In this document: positions 24,667 through 34,940 of the stretch, piece by piece
Numbering within the stretch: the stretch's first letter is position 1
Layout: the number at the start of each line of letters is the position of its first letter
Assembly (NCBI RefSeq): GCF_002161555.1
Contig: NZ_NFHZ01000013.1
Coordinates: 1-64,000 of the forward strand
DNA from: Barnesiella sp. An55
Lineage (GTDB): Bacteria; Bacteroidota; Bacteroidia; Bacteroidales; Barnesiellaceae
Length of the DNA: 64,000 nt
Reading direction: 5' to 3'
The notes under the pieces: generated by a model
Database searches by the model: none
What the model saw: only the letters and a program-made list of their open reading frames with translations
What the model was told of the DNA's origin: nothing
Program-made: the position numbers and the translations under genes

Positions 24667-26856
24667 TTATCTTATGAAAAGCAGTTCGCGATATTTGGGC
24701 AGTGTCCACATCTGATCATCGACAATCAGTTCGAGTTTATCGATATGGTAGCGAATTTGCTCCAACATGGGAGCAATCGTGTCGTGATAGGCCACAGCCT
24801 TCTCCCGCTCGTCGGCAATCTTGTTGGCCACCTTGCGGGCATCGATCATCGAATCGACATGCTCTTTGATATAGCTGGTATGCTCGGCAATCTTGCGGAT
24901 AATGGCCAGATTCTCGGCCGAGAGTTGACGAGTCTCCTCCTCCGAGAAGAGGCCGCGCATCTTGTACACGTTGTCGATCAACTTGGTTTGGTAATCGGTA
25001 GCCACCGGCACAATGTGGTTCATCACCAGGTCGCCCAGTACACGAGCCTCGATCTGAATCTTCTTCGTGTAGGTCTCCCACTTCACTTCGTTACGAGCCT
25101 CCAGCTCCTTGCGAGTCATCACGCCGGTCGATTCGAACATCTTGATACTCGAAGGCGACAGATAGTTGTCGAAGATTACCGGTACACTCGTCTCGCAATC
25201 GAGTCCCCTGCGCTCGGCCTCGGCCTTCCACTCGTCACTGTAACCGTTACCGTCGAAACGAATAGGCTTGCTCAGTTTGATGTATTTACGCAACACTTGA
25301 ATGATAGCCGGAATCTTCTTCTCACCTTTCTCGATAAGCTCGTCCACCTCTTTCTTGAAGATAACGAGCTGTTCGGCTACGGCTGCATTCAGGGCAATCA
25401 TGCCACTAGCACAGTTGGCCTCGGAACCTACGGCACGGAATTCAAAGCGGTTACCGGTGAAGGCAAAGGGCGACGTACGGTTACGGTCGGTGTTATCGAT
25501 GAGCAACTCGGGGATTTGCGGGATATCGAGTTTCATGCCGTGTTTGCCCGAAAGTACCACCAGTTCATCGGCCGAACTTTCCTCCATATGGTCGAGAACC
25601 CGGCTCAACTGTGTGCCCAGGAACGACGAAATAATGGCGGGAGGTGCCTCGTTTGCGCCCAGACGGTGGGCATTGGTAGCACTCATGATCGAGGCTTTGA
25701 GCAAACCGTTGTGACGATACACGGCCATCAGCGTATTCACCACGAAGGTGATAAAGCGCAGGTTCTCTTCCGAGGTCTTTCCCGGCGACATCAGCAAAAT
25801 ACCCGTGTCGGTACCCAGCGACCAGTTGTTGTGTTTGCCCGAGCCATTGACTCCCTTGAATGGTTTCTCGTGCAGGAGCACTCTGAATCCATGCGTACGA
25901 GCCACCTTGCGCATGAGCGACATGATGAGCATATTGTGATCGACGGCCAGGTTGCACTCCTCGAAGATAGGAGCCAACTCAAACTGGTTGGGGGCTACCT
26001 CGTTGTGGCGGGTCTTAACCGGGATACCCAGCTCGAGAGCCTGTATCTCCAGGTCTTTCATAAAGGCTGCAACCCGGGTGGGAATGGCGCCGAAGTAGTG
26101 ATCCTCGAGCTGTTGGTTTTTCGAAGCCTCGTGTCCCATGAGCGTACGACCGGTCAGGAGCAAATCGGGACGAGCGGCATACAAGCCCTCATCGACCAGG
26201 AAGTATTCCTGCTCCCAACCCAGGTAGGCCACCACCTTCTTGACTTCGGGGTTGAAATAGTGACACACATCGACAGCCGCTTTATCGACAGCCCGCAAAG
26301 CCTTGAGCAGCGGAGCCTTATAGTCGAGCGACTCGCCCGTGTAGGCAATGAATACGGTGGGAATACACAGGGTATCGTCCACCACAAAGACGGGCGACGA
26401 AGGATCCCAGGCACTGTAACCGCGAGCCTCGAATGTGTTGCGGATACCACCATTGGGGAACGACGAGGCATCGGGTTCCTGCTGTACAAGCAGCTTGCCC
26501 GAGAACTCTTCCATCATACCCCCCTTACCGTCGTGCTCGACAAAAGCATCGTGTTTCTCGGCCGTGCCTTCGGTCAACGGCTGGAACCAGTGTGTGTAAT
26601 GGGTTGCTCCCAATTCCATCGCCCACTTCTTCATGCCTCGTGCTACCTCGTCGGCCATAGTGCGATCGAGCGTGGCTCCGTGGTCCATCACATCGACCAG
26701 TCGATTATAGACCGATGTGGGCAGATACTTGAACATCTTCTCCCGGTTGAACACATACTTGGCGAAATATTCGCTCGGGCGTTCCGAAGGCACTGCTACC
26801 TCCACCGGTTTGGCCTGAAAGGCCTTTTCTACTACTCTGAATCTCAACGTTGACAT
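24667..26856 (-). CDS. glnN: Glutamine synthetase type III
   Basis: A 729-residue GSIII enzyme that makes glutamine from glutamate, ammonia and ATP in the cytoplasm. Family motifs are present: the N-terminal domain with RMFKYLPTSVYNRL-like sequence, WEQEYFLVDEGLY (about 230), RHNEVAPNQFELAPIFEECN (about 285), GSGKHNNWSLGTD (about 335) with substrate-binding His, and NRTSPFAFTGNRFEFRAVGS (about 455). The length fits GSIII (about 700-730), which is common in Bacteroidales. It is the last gene of the nitrogen cluster, 65 bases after asnB. No dedicated promoter was seen in that gap. Confidence 0.96.
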   Translation of the reverse strand: MSTLRFRVVEKAFQAKPVEVAVPSERPSEYFAKYVFNREKMFKYLPTSVYNRLVDVMDHGATLDRTMADEVARGMKKWAMELGATHYTHWFQPLTEGTAEKHDAFVEHDGKGGMMEEFSGKLLVQQEPDASSFPNGGIRNTFEARGYSAWDPSSPVFVVDDTLCIPTVFIAYTGESLDYKAPLLKALRAVDKAAVDVCHYFNPEVKKVVAYLGWEQEYFLVDEGLYAARPDLLLTGRTLMGHEASKNQQLEDHYFGAIPTRVAAFMKDLEIQALELGIPVKTRHNEVAPNQFELAPIFEECNLAVDHNMLIMSLMRKVARTHGFRVLLHEKPFKGVNGSGKHNNWSLGTDTGILLMSPGKTSEENLRFITFVVNTLMAVYRHNGLLKASIMSATNAHRLGANEAPPAIISSFLGTQLSRVLDHMEESSADELVVLSGKHGMKLDIPQIPELLIDNTDRNRTSPFAFTGNRFEFRAVGSEANCASGMIALNAAVAEQLVIFKKEVDELIEKGEKKIPAIIQVLRKYIKLSKPIRFDGNGYSDEWKAEAERRGLDCETSVPVIFDNYLSPSSIKMFESTGVMTRKELEARNEVKWETYTKKIQIEARVLGDLVMNHIVPVATDYQTKLIDNVYKMRGLFSEEETRQLSAENLAIIRKIAEHTSYIKEHVDSMIDARKVANKIADEREKAVAYHDTIAPMLEQIRYHIDKLELIVDDQMWTLPKYRELLFIR

Positions 26857-26920
26857 ACGATCTTAAAAATTTTAAGTTGGTTTATCAATATAGTGTTGTT
26901 TACTGTTCTCTTCTTTTATC

Positions 26921-28600
26921 TCATTGGGCCGAGGACTCATAGGCATCCTCGTGCACCCCGGCTACAGCCCGGCCACTCGGCTCGTTCATGTGGGCAAACG
27001 AGGCATCCCAGGCCAGCGCCTCGGCGGTCGAACAAGCCACGCTGGGCACACTGGGCACACTGCGGGCGGCACTCTCGCTGGGGAAATACTCCTCGAATAT
27101 CGAGCGATAGTAATACTCCTCTTTATTCTGCGGCGGGTTAATGGGGAATCGCTCGGCAGCATGCAGCATCTGCTCGTCGCTCACCGCCTGGGCGGTAACA
27201 GACTTCAGCGTGTCGATCCAGCTATACCCTACCCCGTCGCTGAACTGTTCTTTCTGCCGCCAGGCCACACTGGCCGGCAACATATCGGCAAAAGCCTCGC
27301 GCACGATGCGCTTCTCGATTGTCTTGCCCGGGCACATCTTGGCTTGCGGGTTGAGCCGCATGGCCACGTCGAGGAACTCCTTGTCGAGAAACGGTACACG
27401 CCCCTCTACGCCCCAGGCCGAGAGGGCTTTGTTGGCCCGCAGACAGTCATAGAGATAGAGTTTCGACAACTTGCGCACGGTCTCTTCGTGGAATGCCCGC
27501 GCATCGGGTGCCTTGTGAAAGTAGAGGTAACCGCCGAATACCTCGTCGGCCCCCTCGCCGCTCAATACCATCTTGATACCCATGCTCTTGATAACCCGAG
27601 CCAGGAGATACATGGGTGTGGAGGCACGCACGGTGGTCACATCGTAGGTCTCGATATAATAGATAACATCGCGCACGGCATCGAGTCCCTCCTGTATAGT
27701 GTAGTTTATCTCGTGGTGCACGGTGCCTATGTAGTCGGCCACCTCGCGGGCCTTGGCCAAATCGGGAGCGCCACGCAACCCGATGGCAAAGGAGTGAAGC
27801 TGCGGCCACCAGGCCTCTTTCTGCCCGTCGGTCTCGACACGACGGGAGGCATATTTCTTGGCTATGGCCGAGATAACCGAACTGTCGAGCCCACCCGAGA
27901 GCAGCACCCCGTAGGGCACATCGCTCATCAGTTGCCGACGCACGGCCTGTTCCAGTGCCTCGCGCAAGGCCGGCACCGAAGCAGGATTGTCCTTAACGGC
28001 ATCGTACTGCATCCAGTCGCGGCGGTACCAACGAATCATCTTGCCCTCGCGGCTCGAATAGTAATGGCCGGGCAAGAAGGGCTCGTAGCGTTCGCAAAAT
28101 CCCTCGAGTGCCTTCAGCTCACTGGCACAATAGAGGGTACCGTCGCTATCGTAACCGATATAGAGCGGTATGACACCTATGGGGTCGCGGGCGATGAGAA
28201 ACTCGTCGCGCTCCTCGTCATAGAGAGCAAAGGCAAAAATGCCGTTCAGCTCCTCCAAAAAATCGATACCCTTGTCGCGGTAGAGAGCCAATATCACCTC
28301 GCAGTCGCTGCCAGTCTGGAACTCATACCGCCCCTCATAACGGTGGCGTATATCGCGATGGTTGTAAATCTCGCCATTCACGGCCAGCACCTGTTTGCGG
28401 TCGGGCGAATAGAGAGGTTGTCCACCGCTTTGGGGATCGACAATCGAGAGCCGCTCGTGAGCCAAAATGGCCGAACCGCCACAATAGATGCCGCTCCAGT
28501 CGGGCCCCCGGTGGCGGATTTTCTTGGCCATGGCCAAGGCTTTCTTACGCCATTCGGGCGACTGACTCTTGATATTGAATATGGCTGCTATTCCACACAT
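26921..28600 (-). CDS. asnB: Asparagine synthetase B (glutamine-hydrolysing)
   Basis: A 559-residue enzyme that converts aspartate, glutamine and ATP to asparagine. Cys2 of MCGIAAIFNIK is the class II amidotransferase nucleophile, and RHRGPDWSG and NGEIYNHRDI complete the glutaminase site. The C-terminal synthetase domain has the PPi loop GVLLSGGLDSSVISAIA (about 230), LSGEGADEVFGGYLYF (about 345) and GVEGRVPFLDKEFL. The Ala/Ser-rich last 30 residues are probably disordered. It is 40 bases downstream of gltD in the same direction, linking asparagine synthesis to glutamate supply. Confidence 0.96.
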   Translation of the reverse strand: MCGIAAIFNIKSQSPEWRKKALAMAKKIRHRGPDWSGIYCGGSAILAHERLSIVDPQSGGQPLYSPDRKQVLAVNGEIYNHRDIRHRYEGRYEFQTGSDCEVILALYRDKGIDFLEELNGIFAFALYDEERDEFLIARDPIGVIPLYIGYDSDGTLYCASELKALEGFCERYEPFLPGHYYSSREGKMIRWYRRDWMQYDAVKDNPASVPALREALEQAVRRQLMSDVPYGVLLSGGLDSSVISAIAKKYASRRVETDGQKEAWWPQLHSFAIGLRGAPDLAKAREVADYIGTVHHEINYTIQEGLDAVRDVIYYIETYDVTTVRASTPMYLLARVIKSMGIKMVLSGEGADEVFGGYLYFHKAPDARAFHEETVRKLSKLYLYDCLRANKALSAWGVEGRVPFLDKEFLDVAMRLNPQAKMCPGKTIEKRIVREAFADMLPASVAWRQKEQFSDGVGYSWIDTLKSVTAQAVSDEQMLHAAERFPINPPQNKEEYYYRSIFEEYFPSESAARSVPSVPSVACSTAEALAWDASFAHMNEPSGRAVAGVHEDAYESSAQ

Positions 28601-28639
28601 GACAAAGGTTTATTTTTTATCTTGTTTCTACACCTGTTT

Positions 28640-29989
28640 CTATCGCTTGCCGGTAGTGCAATACCGGTCGATCTCCTGCGCGGCCCGATGGCCCGAGGCG
28701 ATACACCTCACTACCAGACTGGCTCCGGTTGCCGCATCGCCGGCCACAAATACATTTTCGGGGAGGGCAGGCAACTGCGGTTTGAGGAATCCCATCGCCA
28801 GCAGCACCAAATCGGCTTTCAGAATCTCTTTCTTTCCCGTAGGCCGCATTTGCGGACGACCACCGTCGGGAGCCGGCACCCAATCGACCTCCTCGACCTC
28901 GACACCGCACACCCGTCCATTCTCACCGATAAAGCGGGTGGACGAGAGGCTCCAGCGACGCACACATCCCTCTTCGTGGCTGCTGCTGGTCTTCAGCACG
29001 ACAGGCCACTGCGGCCACGGTGTCGCCGGGTTGTAGCCTACGGGAGGCTTGGGCATGATCTCGATTTGAGTCACACTGGCCGCCCCCTGCCGGTTGCTCG
29101 TGCCTATGCAGTCGCTGCCCGTGTCGCCACCTCCAATCACCAGCACATGTTTGCCACGCGCCGTGATGCGCTCCTCGTCGGTGAAAGTCTGCCCGGCCAG
29201 CACCCGGTTTTGCTGGGCCAGCATCTCCATGGCAAAGTGTATGCCGACCAAGTCACGGCCCGGAATATTGAGGTCGCGGGCCTGAGGAGTACCCGTGCAG
29301 AGGCAGTAGGCATCGAACCCTTCGGGCAGATGGTCGAGGTCGATGGCATGATTTACTTCAAAGACGATACCTTCGGCCTCCATCACCCGCACCCGCCGGT
29401 CGATGATGGGTTTGTGCAGTTTGAAGTTGGGAATACCGAATCGTAACAGTCCGCCCACATACTCCAGTTTTTCAAACACCGTAACGGCATATCCCATCCG
29501 GTTGAGCCGATTGGCGACCGACAGTCCGGCCGGGCCCGACCCGATAACCGCCACGCGCTTGCCGTTGCGCTTGTATTGACGAGGTTTCACAAGTCCCTCG
29601 CGGAAGGCGGCCTCGATAATGGCAGCCTCGTTTTCGCGAATCGTTACCGGGGCCTCCATGCTCAGGTTGAGCACGCAGCTCTTCTCGCACAAGGCCGGAC
29701 AGATGCGCCCCGTAAACTCGGGGAAGTCGTTGGTCTGCGTGAGCAATTCATAGGCCTCGGCCCAACGTCCTCGATAGAGGGCGTCTTGAAACTCGGGAGG
29801 CCGGTTGCCCAGCGGGCAGGCCCAGTGGCAGAAAGGCACCCCACAATCCATGCAACGCGAGGCTTGCAGCTTGCGCTCGCTGGTATTGAGGGTCTGCTCC
29901 ACCTCGCCGTAGTCTGAGATGCGGTCGTGTATGGGGCGGTATCCGGCCTCCTGCCGGGGTATGGTTAAGAATGCTTTCGGGTTTCCCAT
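28640..29989 (-). CDS. gltD: Glutamate synthase small subunit
   Basis: A 449-residue NADPH-oxidising subunit of GOGAT. The N-terminal iron-sulfur domain carries CMDCGVPFCHWACPLGN (about 42-58) and PALCEKSCVLN (about 98). FAD binding is at VIGSGPAGLSVANRLNRMG (about 150) and NADPH binding at VLVIGGGDTGSDCIGTSNR (about 285). FVAGDAATGASLVVRCIASG (about 415) is the late FAD motif. It passes electrons to GltB, encoded immediately upstream with a 47-base gap. The length matches other GltD proteins. Confidence 0.96.
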   Translation of the reverse strand: MGNPKAFLTIPRQEAGYRPIHDRISDYGEVEQTLNTSERKLQASRCMDCGVPFCHWACPLGNRPPEFQDALYRGRWAEAYELLTQTNDFPEFTGRICPALCEKSCVLNLSMEAPVTIRENEAAIIEAAFREGLVKPRQYKRNGKRVAVIGSGPAGLSVANRLNRMGYAVTVFEKLEYVGGLLRFGIPNFKLHKPIIDRRVRVMEAEGIVFEVNHAIDLDHLPEGFDAYCLCTGTPQARDLNIPGRDLVGIHFAMEMLAQQNRVLAGQTFTDEERITARGKHVLVIGGGDTGSDCIGTSNRQGAASVTQIEIMPKPPVGYNPATPWPQWPVVLKTSSSHEEGCVRRWSLSSTRFIGENGRVCGVEVEEVDWVPAPDGGRPQMRPTGKKEILKADLVLLAMGFLKPQLPALPENVFVAGDAATGASLVVRCIASGHRAAQEIDRYCTTGKR

Positions 29990-30036
29990 AATGCTATATA
30001 GAATCTCTTTTTATACTTTTCGATTTCACGTAACGG

Positions 30037-33000
30037 TTAATAATCTCTCTGAACTTCGGCAATCTTCTCCTGGAGCTTGCGCATCTGCTTCTCGGCCAGT
30101 ACCTTCTTGTACTCGATGGGGGTTACCTGGATAAACTCATCGACATAGTGGTTCCAGTTGTCGAGCATCGTGCGGGCCAGCGACGAACTGGTATAGAAGT
30201 AGTGCTGGCGAATGAGTTCATGCAACTCTTTGCGTGCCGTTGCATCTTCCAGAAGCGAGAGCTCGACCATATCCATGTTGCAGAAGTAGTCGAACTTGCG
30301 GTTCTTGTCCCACACATAAGCTACTCCACCGCTCATACCGGCAGCAAAGTTGCGGCCCGTCTCGCCCAGTACGACAACCCGTCCGCCGGTCATGTATTCG
30401 CAGCAGTGGTCGCCCACACCCTCGACTACGGCAATGGCTCCCGAGTTGCGCACGGCAAAGCGCTCGCCCACCCGACCGTTGATATAAACCTCGCCCGAGG
30501 TGGCTCCGTAGAGCAGCGTGTTGCCGGCTATCGTGTTATCTTCGGCCGCAAAGGTGCTGCGCACGGGCGGATGTATGGCAATGCGTCCGCCACTCAACCC
30601 CTTGCCCACGTAGTCGTTGGCCTCGCCCTCGAGACGGAAGTTGATACCCCGTGTGAGGAAAGCGCCGAAACTCTGGCCGGCCGAGCCTCTGAATTTGACT
30701 TGAATCGTATCGTCGGGCAACCCCGCTTCGCCATATCGGGCAGCAATAGCTCCCGAGAGCATGGCTCCTATCGAACGATCGGTATTGCCTATGGTATATT
30801 CGAGTGAAACCTCGCGACGGTTCTCGATGGCTTCGCGAGCGGCCGCTATCATGGTGACGTCGAGCACACCCTCGATATCGTGCTGCTGCGGCATGACCCG
30901 ATGCAGCGCCGTGCCGTTATCGACCCGATGCAGAATACGGTCGAAGTCGAGCAACGAAGCCTTGGTTCCCGGCTCGGCAGGAGCAATCTCAATCAAATCG
31001 GTGCGGCCCACGATATCGTCCAGCCGCGTGAAACCCATCTCGGCCAGATATTCGCGCACCTCCTGAGCCAGGAAGCGGAAGTAGTTCACCACATATTCGT
31101 AACGACCTCTGAAACGCTCGCGCAACTTGGGGTCTTGCGTGGCTACGCCCACCGGACAGGTGTTGGTGTGACACTTGCGCATCATCACACACCCCAGCAC
31201 AATGAGGGCGGCCGTGCCAAAGGCAAACTCCTCGGCACCGAGCAAAGCCATGCTGATGATGTCGCGCCCGGTCTTGAGCTGTCCGTCGGTCTGGAGACGC
31301 ACCTTGCCGCGCAAACCGTTCAGCACGAGAGTCTGCTGCGTATCGCTCAACCCGATTTCGGGCGGGATACCGGCATAGCGCATCGACGAGGCGGGCGAAG
31401 CACCCGTACCTCCCTCGGCTCCCGAGATGACAATCAGGTCGGCTTTTGCCTTGGCTACTCCGGCGGCAATGGTACCCACACCGCTCTCGGCTACCAGCTT
31501 GACACTGATTTGGGCACGCGGATTGACATTCTTCAAATCGAAGATAAGCTGTGCCAAATCTTCGATGGAGTAGATATCGTGATGGGGCGGCGGCGAGATG
31601 AGCGAGATGCCCGGTATCGAATGGCGGGTGCGGGCAATCACCTCGTTGACCTTGAAGCCAGGCAGCTGTCCGCCCTCACCCGGCTTGGCACCTTGGGCCA
31701 CCTTAATCTGTATCTCTTCGGCATTGACCAGATACTCGGTAGTGACACCGAATCGGCCCGAAGCCACCTGCTTGGTTTTGCTGCATAGCGAAATGCCGTC
31801 GTGTGTCTCGTGGAAGCGAACCGAATCTTCACCGCCCTCGCCCGTGTTGCTGCGGGTTCCCAGTTTGTTCATGGCCAGGGCAAGTGCCTCGTGGGCCTCC
31901 TTGCTGATGGCTCCAAACGAGATGGCTCCCGTTACAAAATGTTTTACAATCGACTCGACCGGCTCGACCTCATCGATCGAAATCGGATTCCGTTTGAAGC
32001 GGAAGAAGTCGCGCAGGAAGATAGGGCTCTCCTTGTGATCGACCTTATCGGCAAACTGCTTGTATTTTTCGTAGCTGCCCAACCGCGTAGCCAGTTGCAG
32101 CAGACTTATCGTCTCGGGATTCCAGGCATGTTTCTCGCCATCCTTGCGATAGGAGAACTGCCCGATATAGGGCAAGGGTTCATCGACATCGTCGGGCCGA
32201 TAGCCGGCATCGTGGAAGGCCTCGTAGTCGCGGGCTATCTCGTCGAGACGAATACCGCCTACCGACGAGCAACGGGTTCCGAACCATCGGTTCAGCAACT
32301 CTTCGCTCAACCCCACGGCCTCGAAGATCTTGGCTCCGCGGTAGGAACGTATGGTGCTGATACCCATCTTGCTCATGATTTTGTAAAGGCCCTTGCACAC
32401 GGCCTTGATATAGTTCTTCTCGGCCGTCTCGTAGTTCATTTGCACATCGCCCCGCTTTACCAGATCGTCGAGTACGGCAAAGACCATGTAGGGATTGATG
32501 GCACTGGCACCGTAACCCAACAACAGGGCGGCGTGCATCACCTCGCGTATCTCGCCGCTCTCGACTACCAGAGCCGTCTGCACCCGTTTCTGTACCGAAA
32601 TGAGGTGATGGTGCACGGCACTCACGGCCAACAGGGCCGGTATGGCGGCATGATCGGCGTCGATGTCGCGATCGGTGAGGACGATGTAGTTTACCCCTTC
32701 ATCGACCGACTCCTCGGCCTTGCGACAGAGGTTCATGAGCGCCTCTTCCAATCCGGCTTTTCCCCTCCCCGACTCAAAGAGCATGGGCAGTTTCACCGTC
32801 TTGAAACCCTTGTAGCGGATGTTGCAAAGAATATCCAGCTGGGTATTGGTGAGGATGGGATGCGGCAACCGCACCATCTTGCAGTGACTCTCGTCGGGCA
32901 ACAGAATGTTATTGCCCACGGCACCAATATACTCGGTGAGCGACATGACCAGCTCCTCGCGAATGGGGTCGATGGGCGGGTTGGTCACCTGGGCAAACTG

Positions 33001-34554
33001 CTGTCTGAAGTAATTGAACAGCGACTGCGGACGATTGGAGAGGACGGCCAGCGGCGTGTCGTTACCCATCGAGGCGGTAGGCTCCGACCCGGTGGTACAC
33101 ATGGGAGTGATGGTGCGCTCTACATCCTCGCGGGTGAAGCCGAAGGCGCGCAACTTGCGGTTGTAATCGGCCACGGTATTCTCGACCTTGCGGCCGCTCT
33201 TGAGGGTGTCGAGCTCGATGCGGTTCTCGGCCAGCCACTGACGATAAGGCCGGGCCGAGGCGAGTTGCTGTTTCAACTCCTCGTCGTAATAGATGCGTCC
33301 CTCCTGGGTATCGACCAGCAGAATCTTGCCCGGCTGCAAACGTCCCTTCTCGCGGATGGTCTCGGGATCGAAACTGATGACTCCCGCCTCGCTGGCTACC
33401 ACCATCGTGTCGTTGCGAGTGATGAGGTAACGGGCCGGACGCAATCCGTTGCGGTCGAGCATACCGCCGGCATACCGACCGTCGCTGAAGAGCAGGGCGG
33501 CCGGGCCGTCCCACGGCTCCATGAGGATGGAGTGATATTCATAGAAAGCCTTCAGATCTTCGCTAATGGGGTTCTTGTCGTTGAACGACTCGGGCACGAG
33601 CATGGCCATGGCATGTGGCAGACTCAATCCCGAACGTACGAAGAACTCGAGCACGTTGTCGAGCGATGCACTGTCGCTCATGTCGGGTTGCAAGATGGGA
33701 CAGATCTCTTTGACCGATCCCAACTGCGGTGTGGAGAGCACACTCTCGCGCGCCTCCATCCAGCCCCGGTTGCCCCGAATGGTATTGATCTCGCCGTTGT
33801 GTGCCAACAAGCGGAAAGGCTGAGCCAACCCCCACGTGGGGAAGGTATTGGTACTGAAACGAGAGTGCACGATGGCCAACCCACTGGTAAAATAGGGTTG
33901 CGTGAGGTCGCAGAAATACTCCCTCACCTGTACCGACGAGAGCATACCTTTATAGATGATGGTCTTGCTCGAAAGCGAGACTATGTAGAAATCCTTGTGG
34001 GTGACCCGTCGCTCGATTTTCTTGCGAATGAGGTAGAGCTTTCGCTCCAGGTCGTCGGCTTCGCCGGTGATAAACAGTTGCTTGATGTCGGGCTCGGTCT
34101 CGGCTGCGCTCTTTCCCAGAATCGACGAGTTCACCGGCACGGTGCGCACATGCATCAGGGTGAGCTTCTCGCGCTCAACCTCCTCGGCTATGATGTCGAG
34201 AATCTCGCTCTGCTCCTTCAGCCCCTTGGGCAGGAACACCAGCCCTGTGCCATACTTTCCCTTCTCGGGAACCGGGATACCCTGCAACAAAATAAACTCG
34301 TGCGGAATCTGCAACAAGATACCCGCACCGTCGCCCGTCTTGTTGTCGGCCCCCTCGGCTCCCCGGTGCTTCATGTTCTCGAGCACCTTCAGGGCCGAAT
34401 CGACCAACTCGTGCGACTTGTTGCCATGAATGTTGACAATCATCCCTACTCCACACGCATCGTGTTCATTGGCCGGGTCGTACAACCCGGACGATCCCCT
34501 CCGTGCGGCTTTTTCTTTCATATCTTTCTGGTTGAAAAAAATAGAACCCTTCAT
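30037..34554 (-). CDS. gltB: Glutamate synthase large subunit
   Basis: A 1505-residue GOGAT large subunit that makes two glutamates from glutamine and 2-oxoglutarate. The propeptide ends before Cys34 in HDACGVGMIVNI, the amidotransferase nucleophile. The central domain, FMN-binding region (GAEGGTGASPASSMRYAG, about 1055) and [3Fe-4S] ligands in CVMMRKCHTNTCPVGVATQ (about 1135) are intact, followed by a beta-helical C-terminal domain. A Met at position 12 is an alternative start. It is the first gene of the leftward nitrogen cluster and diverges from the thiamine operon. Confidence 0.96.
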   Translation of the reverse strand: MKGSIFFNQKDMKEKAARRGSSGLYDPANEHDACGVGMIVNIHGNKSHELVDSALKVLENMKHRGAEGADNKTGDGAGILLQIPHEFILLQGIPVPEKGKYGTGLVFLPKGLKEQSEILDIIAEEVEREKLTLMHVRTVPVNSSILGKSAAETEPDIKQLFITGEADDLERKLYLIRKKIERRVTHKDFYIVSLSSKTIIYKGMLSSVQVREYFCDLTQPYFTSGLAIVHSRFSTNTFPTWGLAQPFRLLAHNGEINTIRGNRGWMEARESVLSTPQLGSVKEICPILQPDMSDSASLDNVLEFFVRSGLSLPHAMAMLVPESFNDKNPISEDLKAFYEYHSILMEPWDGPAALLFSDGRYAGGMLDRNGLRPARYLITRNDTMVVASEAGVISFDPETIREKGRLQPGKILLVDTQEGRIYYDEELKQQLASARPYRQWLAENRIELDTLKSGRKVENTVADYNRKLRAFGFTREDVERTITPMCTTGSEPTASMGNDTPLAVLSNRPQSLFNYFRQQFAQVTNPPIDPIREELVMSLTEYIGAVGNNILLPDESHCKMVRLPHPILTNTQLDILCNIRYKGFKTVKLPMLFESGRGKAGLEEALMNLCRKAEESVDEGVNYIVLTDRDIDADHAAIPALLAVSAVHHHLISVQKRVQTALVVESGEIREVMHAALLLGYGASAINPYMVFAVLDDLVKRGDVQMNYETAEKNYIKAVCKGLYKIMSKMGISTIRSYRGAKIFEAVGLSEELLNRWFGTRCSSVGGIRLDEIARDYEAFHDAGYRPDDVDEPLPYIGQFSYRKDGEKHAWNPETISLLQLATRLGSYEKYKQFADKVDHKESPIFLRDFFRFKRNPISIDEVEPVESIVKHFVTGAISFGAISKEAHEALALAMNKLGTRSNTGEGGEDSVRFHETHDGISLCSKTKQVASGRFGVTTEYLVNAEEIQIKVAQGAKPGEGGQLPGFKVNEVIARTRHSIPGISLISPPPHHDIYSIEDLAQLIFDLKNVNPRAQISVKLVAESGVGTIAAGVAKAKADLIVISGAEGGTGASPASSMRYAGIPPEIGLSDTQQTLVLNGLRGKVRLQTDGQLKTGRDIISMALLGAEEFAFGTAALIVLGCVMMRKCHTNTCPVGVATQDPKLRERFRGRYEYVVNYFRFLAQEVREYLAEMGFTRLDDIVGRTDLIEIAPAEPGTKASLLDFDRILHRVDNGTALHRVMPQQHDIEGVLDVTMIAAAREAIENRREVSLEYTIGNTDRSIGAMLSGAIAARYGEAGLPDDTIQVKFRGSAGQSFGAFLTRGINFRLEGEANDYVGKGLSGGRIAIHPPVRSTFAAEDNTIAGNTLLYGATSGEVYINGRVGERFAVRNSGAIAVVEGVGDHCCEYMTGGRVVVLGETGRNFAAGMSGGVAYVWDKNRKFDYFCNMDMVELSLLEDATARKELHELIRQHYFYTSSSLARTMLDNWNHYVDEFIQVTPIEYKKVLAEKQMRKLQEKIAEVQRDY

Positions 34555-34609
34555 CGACTTTCAGTTTCTTTTTATTCTGTCTTTCAAAATAAGCATTTCA
34601 ATTTGCTTG

Positions 34610-34637
34610 CAAAAATAAATAACAGCTTTCAAAAATA
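34610..34637 (-). promoter_or_regulatory. Candidate promoter(s) of gltB
   Basis: Two minus-strand TATTTTTG boxes (34617-34610 and 34637-34630) match the -7 consensus TAnnTTTG, 55 and 75 bases before the gltB start. A TTTG at 34664-34661 is 23 bases from the distal box, slightly longer than usual. Which box is used is undecided. Confidence 0.4.
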
Positions 34638-34791
34638 CAAGTAATTCTACAATTTATTTACAAATTACCTACTCAAAAGCAAAACAACTTACTTTTTACC
34701 ACATTATATAAGAGCCTATAACCATGCAATAATCAGCCTATTAATTTTTATTAAAACCAATAGGTATTACCCCCGTTCAGAAAATAATAGC

Positions 34792-34799
34792 TAACTTTG
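34792..34799 (+). promoter_or_regulatory. -7 element of the thiamine operon
   Basis: TAACTTTG fits the consensus TAnnTTTG and lies about 10 bases before the start of the riboswitch, which is the usual spacing. The -33 region is not a clear match. Confidence 0.6.
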
Positions 34800-34807
34800 T
34801 GGAGCAA

Positions 34808-34883
34808 CAAAGGGGTGCCTAAAAACGGCTGAGATCATACCCTATGAACCTGATACGGATAATGCCGGCGAAGGAATTGTTCA
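34808..34883 (+). ncRNA. TPP riboswitch (THI element)
   Basis: The conserved parts are AGGGGTGCC at about 34811-34819, the pyrimidine-sensing GGCTGAGATCATACCC (34827-34842), TGAACCTGATACGGATAATG (34844-34863) and CCGGCGAAGGAATTG (34864-34879). This is a complete TPP aptamer. It precedes thiD by about 58 bases, in which the expression platform must lie. TPP binding should reduce expression of the whole thi operon. Confidence 0.96.
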
Positions 34884-34940
34884 TAGTCCTATCTGTTTCG
34901 ATACGGTTTTAAGCTACCCCTCAAAGATAAAGCAGACCGT

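Noticed and set aside
23405..24709. Longer N-terminus for the CaCA exchanger (start 24709)
   Set aside because: The extension would cross the promoter and repeat copy C, and lacks family sequence.
24745..26853. A 702-codon open frame antisense to glnN
   Set aside because: Antisense shadow of a high-GC gene; its protein has no family motif and the opposite strand encodes a clear glutamine synthetase.
26924..29446. An 840-codon open frame antisense to asnB and gltD
   Set aside because: Spans two genuine genes and their gap in antisense, with no motif.
31801..34644. A 947-codon open frame antisense to gltB
   Set aside because: Open only because of codon bias in gltB; no recognisable domain, start region lies inside gltB.
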